The notes under the pieces were generated by a model, which did not search any database, was not told where the DNA came from, and saw only the letters and a list, made by a program, of their open reading frames with translations. From Billgrantia desiderata (GTDB taxonomy: Bacteria > Pseudomonadota > Gammaproteobacteria > Pseudomonadales > Halomonadaceae), in the NCBI GenBank assembly GCA_011742915.1, contig JAAQTN010000001.1:124001-188000 (forward strand): DNA of 64,000 nt, in the 5' to 3' direction. This document shows, one piece after another, positions 57,198 through 64,000 of the stretch. The position numbers and the translations under genes were made by a program. Within the stretch, counting starts at the first letter, position 1, and each line of letters begins with the position of its first letter.

Positions 57198-58442
57198 ATG
57201 GCTTGGAATGAGCCGGGTGGCGGCAACCAGCATGACCCCTGGAGCGGTGGGGGCCGACGCGGTGGCGGCAGTGGCGGTAACGGCAGTGGGGGCGGCGGTG
57301 GCAACCGTGGCGGCAACCAGGGTCCACCCGACCTTGACGAAGCGCTGAAGAAATTTCAGGACAAGCTCAACAGCATGCTCGGCGGTCGCGGCGGCAAGGG
57401 CGGCGGCGGTCAAGGCGGCAAGGGCGGCGGTCGACCACGCAACACCTTCGCGCTGCCCGGGCTGCTGTTGATCATCGCCTTGGGCATCTGGGGGGCGATG
57501 GGCTTCTATCTGGTCGATCAGGCCGAGCGCGGCGTGGTGCTGCGCTTCGGTGAGTTCCAGACCGTCGTCGGCCCCGGCCTGCACTGGAATCCGCCGTTGA
57601 TCGATGACGTGCGCATGGTCAACGTGACCCGCGTACGCTCGCTGACCCAGACCCAGTCGATGCTGACCCGCGACGAGAACATCGTCGAGGTCGAGATCTC
57701 GGCGCAGTATCAGGTCAACAACCCGCGCGACTTCGTGCTCAACGTGCGCAACCCGGAGCTCTCCATCGAGAACGCTCTGGACAGCGCGCTGCGTCACGTG
57801 GTGGGTGGCACCGACATGATCGAGATCCTGACCTCCGGTCGTGAGATCCTCGGCAGCTCGGTGGCGAGCCGCCTGCAGACCTACCTGGACAGCTACGGCA
57901 CCGGCATTCGTCTGCAGACCATCAACATCGAGTCGACCTCGGCGCCGGCACCCGTCATCGATGCCTTCGACGACGTGATCCGGGCGCGCGAGGATCGTCA
58001 GCGGACCATCAACGAAGGCATGGCCTACGCCAACGCCATCATCCCGGCCGCTCAGGGTCAGGCGCAGCGCCTGGTCGAGCAGGGGCAGGGTTATCGCGAA
58101 TCGGTGGTGGCCGAGGCCCAGGGTCAGGTCAACCGCTTCAACGCGCTGCTGGCTCAGTACCGCAACGCACCGGAGATCATGCGTGAGCGTCTCTACATCG
58201 ACGCCATGGCCGATGTCTTCGCCCGCACGCCGAAGGTGCTGATCGACGTACGCGACGATGCACCGCTGATGTATCTGCCGCTCGACCAGCGCCCCGGTGG
58301 CCAGACTGGCGGTGGTGAAGGCAACGGTGAGGCGGCTCGCGGCGAAAGCGGCGAACTCGACCCCCGCGTGCTCGAGCGCCTGCGTACGACCAGCTCGGCG
58401 CAGGGTGGCAATACCGGTGGTATCCGCAGGGAGGGCCGCTAA
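57198..58442 (+). CDS. hflK: FtsH regulator HflK (SPFH domain)
   Basis: A 414-residue inner-membrane protein that with HflC encloses and tempers the FtsH protease. The first 75 residues are very Gly-rich (GGGRRGGGSGGNGSGGGGGN), followed by one membrane helix (ALPGLLLIIALGIWGAMGFY, about 86-105) and the SPFH/band-7 domain from ERGVVLRFGEFQTVVGPGLH. A GEAARGESGELDPR tail ends it. hflC starts immediately after the stop. Confidence 0.95.
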   Translation: MAWNEPGGGNQHDPWSGGGRRGGGSGGNGSGGGGGNRGGNQGPPDLDEALKKFQDKLNSMLGGRGGKGGGGQGGKGGGRPRNTFALPGLLLIIALGIWGAMGFYLVDQAERGVVLRFGEFQTVVGPGLHWNPPLIDDVRMVNVTRVRSLTQTQSMLTRDENIVEVEISAQYQVNNPRDFVLNVRNPELSIENALDSALRHVVGGTDMIEILTSGREILGSSVASRLQTYLDSYGTGIRLQTINIESTSAPAPVIDAFDDVIRAREDRQRTINEGMAYANAIIPAAQGQAQRLVEQGQGYRESVVAEAQGQVNRFNALLAQYRNAPEIMRERLYIDAMADVFARTPKVLIDVRDDAPLMYLPLDQRPGGQTGGGEGNGEAARGESGELDPRVLERLRTTSSAQGGNTGGIRREGR

Positions 58443-59327
58443 ATGGTGAACAACCGTTCCTTGATCATCGTGGGTGGCCTCGCTGCCGTGGCCTGGCTGG
58501 CCAGCAACAGCCTCTACGTGGTCGACGAGACCGAGCGTGCCGTCAAGCTGCGCTTCGGTGAGGTCATCGAAGAGAACATCCAGCCCGGACTGCACTTCAA
58601 GGTGCCGATCACCCAGACGGTGCGCAAGTTCGACACCCGTGTGCTGACTCTGGATACCGATACCAGCCGCTACCTGACCCTCGAGCAGAAGGCGGTGATC
58701 GTGGACTCCTACGTCAAGTGGCAGGTGGTCAACCCCACCCGCTACTACGAGGCTACCGCCGGCGACGAGATGATGGCGATCCGCCTGATTCAGCCGCGGG
58801 TCGACGAGAGCCTGCGTAACGAGTTCGGTCGCCTGGATCTGCAGCAGATCATCGCCGAGCGTCGCGACGACCTGATGATCCGGCCAACCCAGGAACTCGA
58901 TGCACTGATGCGCGAGGAGCTGGGGGTGTCGATCCTCGACATTCGCGTCAAGCGGATCGACCTGCCCGAAGACGTCTCCGCCGCGGTATTCGACCGCATG
59001 CGCTCCGAGCGTGAGCGGGAAGCGCGCGAGTGGCGCGCCCAGGGTCAGGAGGAGGCCGAGCGGATTCGCGCCAACGCCGACCGTCGTCGCCAGGTGCTGC
59101 TGGCCCAGGCCACCGAGCGGGCCGAGACCCTGCGTGGTGAAGGCGATGCCGAAGCGGCAGCGATCTTCTCCGAGGCCTACGGCCAGAATCAGGAGTTTTT
59201 CACCTTCTGGCGCAGCATCAACGCCTATCGCGAGAGCTTCGACGGCGAGCGGGACATGCTGGTGCTCGATCCGACCAGCGACTTCTTCCGCTACCTGCGC
59301 AGCCCGGCGATCCAGAACGACGAATGA
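58443..59327 (+). CDS. hflC: FtsH regulator HflC (SPFH domain)
   Basis: A 294-residue partner of HflK with an N-terminal membrane anchor (SLIIVGGLAAVAWLASNSLY) and an SPFH domain from VVDETERAVKLRFGEVIEEN. A long charged helix EREREAREWRAQGQEEAERI follows, then the C-terminal SPTSDFFRYL-type end (LDPTSDFFRYLRSP). ATG 58443 abuts the hflK stop with no gap. A strong intrinsic terminator lies 90 bases after the stop. Confidence 0.95.
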   Translation: MVNNRSLIIVGGLAAVAWLASNSLYVVDETERAVKLRFGEVIEENIQPGLHFKVPITQTVRKFDTRVLTLDTDTSRYLTLEQKAVIVDSYVKWQVVNPTRYYEATAGDEMMAIRLIQPRVDESLRNEFGRLDLQQIIAERRDDLMIRPTQELDALMREELGVSILDIRVKRIDLPEDVSAAVFDRMRSEREREAREWRAQGQEEAERIRANADRRRQVLLAQATERAETLRGEGDAEAAAIFSEAYGQNQEFFTFWRSINAYRESFDGERDMLVLDPTSDFFRYLRSPAIQNDE

Positions 59328-59416
59328 CCCCAACCCTCGGCCGGCCGCGGGTCGGCCGAGGCTCGTTGGCCCCGCAAGCGGGGTTCAACCTGGCGTCAAA
59401 CGTGATAGAATCCCTG

Positions 59417-59440
59417 AACCGGGCGTGGCCCGGTTTTTTT
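59417..59440 (+). terminator. strong intrinsic terminator after hflC
   Basis: AACCGGGC (59417-59424) and GCCCGGTT (59428-59435) pair around GTG, and the T-run continues to 59440 (seven T in a row). It ends the long nnr-to-hflC transcript unit before hisZ. Confidence 0.92.
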
Positions 59441-59503
59441 GTGGGCCTTTTTTACCTTCGAAACCCTTTTCGCCCCGCCCAATCGTCTTGCAGGATTGAC
59501 CAT

Positions 59504-60679
59504 ATGACCATCGCTGACCGCTGGCTGCTGCCCGACGGCATGGATGAGGTGCTGCCGCCCCAGGCGAGCCGCATGGAGGAGCTGCGCCGTACGCTGCTCG
59601 ATCTCTATTACCGCTGGGGATACGACCAGGTCATGCCGCCGCCGGTGGAGTTTCTCGACTCTCTGTTGACCGGTACCGGTACCGACCTGGACCTGCAGAC
59701 CTTCAAGCTGACCGACCAGCTCACCGGCCGCCTGATGGGCGTGAGCGCCGACGTGACGCCTCAGGTGGCGCGGATGGATGCGCACTCCATGCGCCATCAG
59801 GGGCCGGCGCGTCTGTGCTACTGCACCAACGTACTGCGGGCCAAGGCCGACCAGTATCAGGGCGGCCGCAGCCCGGTGCAGGTCGGCGTCGAGCTGTTCG
59901 GCCACGCGGGCCTGGAAGCCGACCTCGAGATCCTGCGGCTGGCGCTGCTGAGCCTCAAGGCGGCGGGGGCCGCCGAGCTGCACTTGGCGCTGGGCCATAT
60001 TGGCATCTATCGTAGCCTGGTACAGGCAGCGGCACTGGATCACGACCGTGAGCGGGCGCTGTTCGAAGCGCTGGAGCTGAAGTCGCCCGGCGCCCTGGCC
60101 GAGCAGGTCGAAGCCAGCGTACCCGACCCGGCACTGGCGGAGATGTTCCGTGCGCTGGGGCGGCTGCATGGCGGTGCCGAGGTGCTGGAGTCCGCACGCG
60201 AGGCCTTCGCCGGCGCCCCTGCGGCGGTGGCCGAAGCGCTGGCTCAGCTGCGTGCGCTGCATCAGGGCGTGATCGAGGAGCATCCCGAGGTCGAGATATA
60301 CTTCGACCTGGCCGAGCTGCGTGGCTATCAGTATCACACCGGCATGATGTTTGCGGCTTTCGTGCCGGGCTACGGTCAGGCCTTGGCCAAGGGCGGGCGC
60401 TACGACGATACGGGGCGCGCCTTCGGGCGTGCGCGACCCGCCACCGGCTTCTCCATGGATCTCAAGCTGCTCGCCACGCTGGTACAGAGCGAGCCGGCCT
60501 GCGACGGCATCTGGGCACCGGCCGCCGGAGACGGGCTGAGCGAGGCGATTGCCGCGTTGCGCGACAGCGGTCACCGGGTGGTACAGGCACTGCCGGGGCA
60601 GACGACATCCCCCGAGGTGCATCGCTGCAGCCGCCGTCTGAGCCTGGTCGACGGGCGCTGGCAGACGGTGGCACTCTAG
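59504..60679 (+). CDS. hisZ: ATP phosphoribosyltransferase regulatory subunit HisZ
   Basis: A 391-residue histidyl-tRNA-synthetase-like protein without catalytic or anticodon function, which pairs with short-form HisG for the first step of histidine synthesis. The start MTIADRWLLPDGMDEVLPPQ, class II motif 2-like CYCTNVLRAKADQYQGGRSP and the GRYDDTGRAFGRARPATGFS block are typical. Its presence implies a short HisG elsewhere. ATG 59504 is the family start; the open frame upstream runs through the hflC terminator. It precedes purA, as in pseudomonads. Confidence 0.93.
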   Translation: MTIADRWLLPDGMDEVLPPQASRMEELRRTLLDLYYRWGYDQVMPPPVEFLDSLLTGTGTDLDLQTFKLTDQLTGRLMGVSADVTPQVARMDAHSMRHQGPARLCYCTNVLRAKADQYQGGRSPVQVGVELFGHAGLEADLEILRLALLSLKAAGAAELHLALGHIGIYRSLVQAAALDHDRERALFEALELKSPGALAEQVEASVPDPALAEMFRALGRLHGGAEVLESAREAFAGAPAAVAEALAQLRALHQGVIEEHPEVEIYFDLAELRGYQYHTGMMFAAFVPGYGQALAKGGRYDDTGRAFGRARPATGFSMDLKLLATLVQSEPACDGIWAPAAGDGLSEAIAALRDSGHRVVQALPGQTTSPEVHRCSRRLSLVDGRWQTVAL

Positions 60680-60723
60680 GCCTTGGTGTGGTGGCCGAAG
60701 CCAGATTTGGACGACACCGGCGT

Positions 60724-60761
60724 GCGGGCCGGATCACGAGCGCGGCCCGCGGGCCGGATCA
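60724..60761. repeat. 13-bp direct repeat in the hisZ-purA gap
   Basis: GCGGGCCGGATCA occurs at 60724-60736 and again at 60749-60761, separated by CGAGCGCGGCCC. The function is unknown; it lies 44 bases before purA and could be an operator or a chance duplication. Confidence 0.5.
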
Positions 60762-60786
60762 TCGACGCGCACTTACGCGGCGCTGA

Positions 60787-62100
<1,314 letters not shown>

Positions 62101-62131
62101 TCGTGTCGGGGTGCTATCGACAGTAACGATT

Positions 62132-62156
62132 CGAGGCCGGCCAAGCGCCGGCCTCG
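62132..62156. terminator. hairpin after purA, probable terminator
   Basis: CGAGGCCGGC (62132-62141) pairs with GCCGGCCTCG (62147-62156), with outer AACGA/TCGTT pairs extending it to about 62125-62162. TTCGTT follows on the plus strand. It is 31 bases after the purA stop. Confidence 0.65.
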
Positions 62157-62181
62157 TTCGTTATGCGCAGGATCGCGGTAA

Positions 62182-62215
62182 CGCCAGCGAGCCCGATGCG
62201 ATGGGTTCGCTGGCG
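62182..62215 (-). terminator. hairpin after the Sel1 gene, probable terminator
   Basis: A 13-bp stem with one G-U pair (62182-62194 with 62203-62215) and an 8-base loop begins 7 bases after the Sel1 stop on the minus strand. The T-run is weak (GTTACC), but the position suits termination of that gene. Confidence 0.5.
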
Positions 62216-62222
62216 GGTCGAT

Positions 62223-64000
62223 CTACTCCTCCACTTCCACTTCACCGGCGGCGGCGATGGCTTCCTCGTCGGAGAGCAACTGGCGCAGCGTCTCAACGGC
62301 GAGCTGCCCCTCGCTTTCGAAGACATTGTCCAGCCACAGCAGGGCCTGCTCCTGGTTGGCCTGCAGGCCGCGGGAAGTGAGGTAGGCCTCGGCCAGAGCC
62401 AGACGTGCGCTGTGGTGCCCTTGGCTGGCGGCCTCGTAGAGGTAGTCGGCGCCTCGCTGCGGGTCGCGCTCCACCGTCACCCCGCGCAGATACTCGCGGC
62501 CGAGCGAGGCCTGCGCCCCCGGGTGGCCCTGCTCCGCGGCGGTCAGCAACAGCTCATGGCCGCGCTCGACATCCTGGGATATGGCGCCGTCGCCGCGCAT
62601 CAGCGCAAGGCCGAGTGCTGCCGTGGCGTAATCTGCACCGCCATCGATGGCCTGCTGATACCAGCGTTCCGCTTCCTCGGCGTTCTGCTCGACCCCTTCA
62701 CCATGCTGATAGGCCTCGCCCAGCGCGAAAGCGGCGTTCGGCATGCCTGCATCGGCGGCCTGCTGTAGCAGCTCCAGACCGCGGTCGATGTCCTGCTCCA
62801 CATGGCTGCCGGTCAGGTAGGCTTCACCCAGATTGGCCCGTGCGCCGGTGTGGCCCCGGGCCACGGCGGCTTCCAGGTACTCGACGCCCGTTGCGTCATC
62901 GCCCCGATCCATGTACAGGCGGCCGAGGCTTGCGGCGGCCCCGGCATGGCCGGCCTGATGGGCTTGCCCCAGCCAGTACTCCGCCCGGCTCTGGTCGCGT
63001 TCGACGCCTTCACCGTCGAGAAAGGCACGACCGAGATCGGCCATGGCGCCAGGGTGGCCGTCTTCCGCCGCCGCCACCAGGGCCTGGATATCGCCCTGGG
63101 CGCCCAGGTCGCGCTGGACGTAGGTCAGGGCATCGTCGGCGGACTCGTGCCCCGCCTCCTGAGCGCGAGTGAGCCAGCGATTGGCCTCGGCGAGATCGCG
63201 CTCCACGCCCTCGCCATGGCGATAGGCGCGGCCCAGTACCACCATGGCATAGGCATCGCCCTCATGGGCAGCCTGGGTCACCAGTCGGATACCTTCGCGG
63301 GGATCGCCGTCCAGGCTGCCATCCAGATACGCTTCGCCGAGCTGGGTCAGCGCCGTGGTGTCACCGGCCTGGGCGGCATGCTCGAGAAGCTCGCGCCCCC
63401 TGACTGGGTCATAGGGCAGCACCTCGCCGGCGAGATAGGCGGAGCCCAGTATGCGCATGGCCCCGCTCTGGCCGCGCTCGGCAGCCTGTTCCAGCAGCTC
63501 CTCGGCGCGAGTGGGATCGGGTGCCGTGCCGCGCCCTTCGAGCAGGGCACCGCCGAGCTGCTCGGTGGCCCAGGGGTGGCCGAGTTCATGGCTGCGTTCG
63601 AGGTAGTCGACGGCAATGTAGGGCTGGCCCGCGACCCGTTCGTCATCCAGGTAGAGCGAGCCCAGTTGTGCCAACGCCAGCGGGTGATCCTGCTCGGCGG
63701 CCTGTTCGAGCAGGCCCATGCCGCGGGGCAGGTCGTTGAGCCCGGCCTGGCCTTCCACCAGGGCGCGCCCCAGGATCACTCGAGCATCGGTCGAGCCGGC
63801 CTCGATCGCCTCGCGCAGCCAGCGCTCGGCACGTACCGGTTCGGGACGGCCGGTGTCGGGTTCGAGCAGGGCCTGGCCCAGGTGGGTCATGGCATCGACG
63901 CTGCCTTGGCTCGCTGCATCCTCCAGCAACTCGAGACCCTGCTGACGATCTCCGTCCCGGGTCAGGTCGCGCCCGGCTCGGGCCAGGGCATCGAGATCGC
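62223..64000 (-). CDS. Sel1-repeat (TPR-like) protein, 5' end outside window
   Basis: 592 codons are visible, and the frame is open to the right edge, so the N-terminus and any signal peptide are missing. The protein is an array of about 15 Sel1-like repeats of roughly 36 residues, with the periodic pattern A-x-x-x-LG-x-x-Y-x-x-G (for example ANLGEAYLTG, FALGEAYQHGEGV, ASLGREYLRGV). The end is acidic (AIAAAGEVEVEE). Such arrays are protein-binding scaffolds; the partner is unknown. It is transcribed toward purA and ends at a hairpin. Confidence 0.85.
   Translation of the reverse strand, partial: DLDALARAGRDLTRDGDRQQGLELLEDAASQGSVDAMTHLGQALLEPDTGRPEPVRAERWLREAIEAGSTDARVILGRALVEGQAGLNDLPRGMGLLEQAAEQDHPLALAQLGSLYLDDERVAGQPYIAVDYLERSHELGHPWATEQLGGALLEGRGTAPDPTRAEELLEQAAERGQSGAMRILGSAYLAGEVLPYDPVRGRELLEHAAQAGDTTALTQLGEAYLDGSLDGDPREGIRLVTQAAHEGDAYAMVVLGRAYRHGEGVERDLAEANRWLTRAQEAGHESADDALTYVQRDLGAQGDIQALVAAAEDGHPGAMADLGRAFLDGEGVERDQSRAEYWLGQAHQAGHAGAAASLGRLYMDRGDDATGVEYLEAAVARGHTGARANLGEAYLTGSHVEQDIDRGLELLQQAADAGMPNAAFALGEAYQHGEGVEQNAEEAERWYQQAIDGGADYATAALGLALMRGDGAISQDVERGHELLLTAAEQGHPGAQASLGREYLRGVTVERDPQRGADYLYEAASQGHHSARLALAEAYLTSRGLQANQEQALLWLDNVFESEGQLAVETLRQLLSDEEAIAAAGEVEVEE

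Noticed and set aside
62223..63929. Complete Sel1 gene starting at TTG 63929
   Set aside because: The frame remains open with repeat-like sequence to the right edge of the window, so the true start is outside.

Overview
This is a gene-dense, high-GC (roughly two thirds G+C by eye) chromosomal segment of a gammaproteobacterium. Gene content and order suggest a Halomonas-like halophile: the rsgA/orn to purA housekeeping block is close to that of E. coli, hisZ sits before purA as in Pseudomonas-type genomes, and there is a bacterial voltage-gated Na+ channel and a TIGR02647-type small protein. The genus is an inference. I see no rRNA, tRNA, CRISPR array, IS element or prophage. The window cuts two genes: a TPR protein at the left edge and a Sel1-repeat protein at the right edge.

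Layout. 1-2.3 kb: end of a TPR gene, then nudF-yqiB-cpdA. 2.3-4.9 kb: cysDN, sulfate activation. 4.9-6.7 kb: an App1-like phosphatase and a small HslV/proteasome-like Ntn hydrolase. 6.8-12.9 kb: a complete heme-uptake locus on the minus strand (hemP, TonB receptor, hmuS, hmuT, hmuU, hmuV) with a recognisable promoter and possible iron-control sequences. 13-18.7 kb: a YugP-type zinc peptidase, an erythromycin-esterase-family protein, cmoAB (tRNA U34 modification) and pgi. 18.7-25.2 kb: yqiA-parE-parC-serB and a small TIGR02647-like gene. 25.2-28.8 kb: a stress-type SDR, a NaChBac-type channel, and a protealysin-like M4 peptidase overlapped by its emfourin-type inhibitor. 28.8-30.8 kb: leuA behind a classical attenuator (Leu-rich 18-residue leader peptide plus intrinsic terminator).

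30.9-40.8 kb: a seven-gene minus-strand operon behind a clear guanidine-I (ykkC) riboswitch. It encodes an ABC importer (binding protein, permease, ATPase), two DUF1989/urea-carboxylase-associated proteins (the carboxyguanidine deiminase pair), a biotin-dependent urea/guanidine carboxylase and allophanate hydrolase. Together these read as a complete route for guanidine import and degradation to ammonia and CO2.

41-64 kb: epmB/efp/epmA (EF-P and its lysylation), psd-sseA-rsgA, orn, queG, then the conserved nnr-tsaE-amiB-mutL-miaA-hfq-hflX-hflK-hflC chain, hisZ-purA and the Sel1 gene. Between sseA and psd lies a compact three-way-junction element with two hairpins carrying the same AGGGA loop. 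I could not assign it to a known RNA, and it is the best candidate here for something undescribed. Other non-coding points are a heptanucleotide repeat covering the allophanate hydrolase stop codon, 21-bp tandem repeats after hemP, a possible second (Val-rich) leader in front of leuA, and an intergenic repeat before queG.
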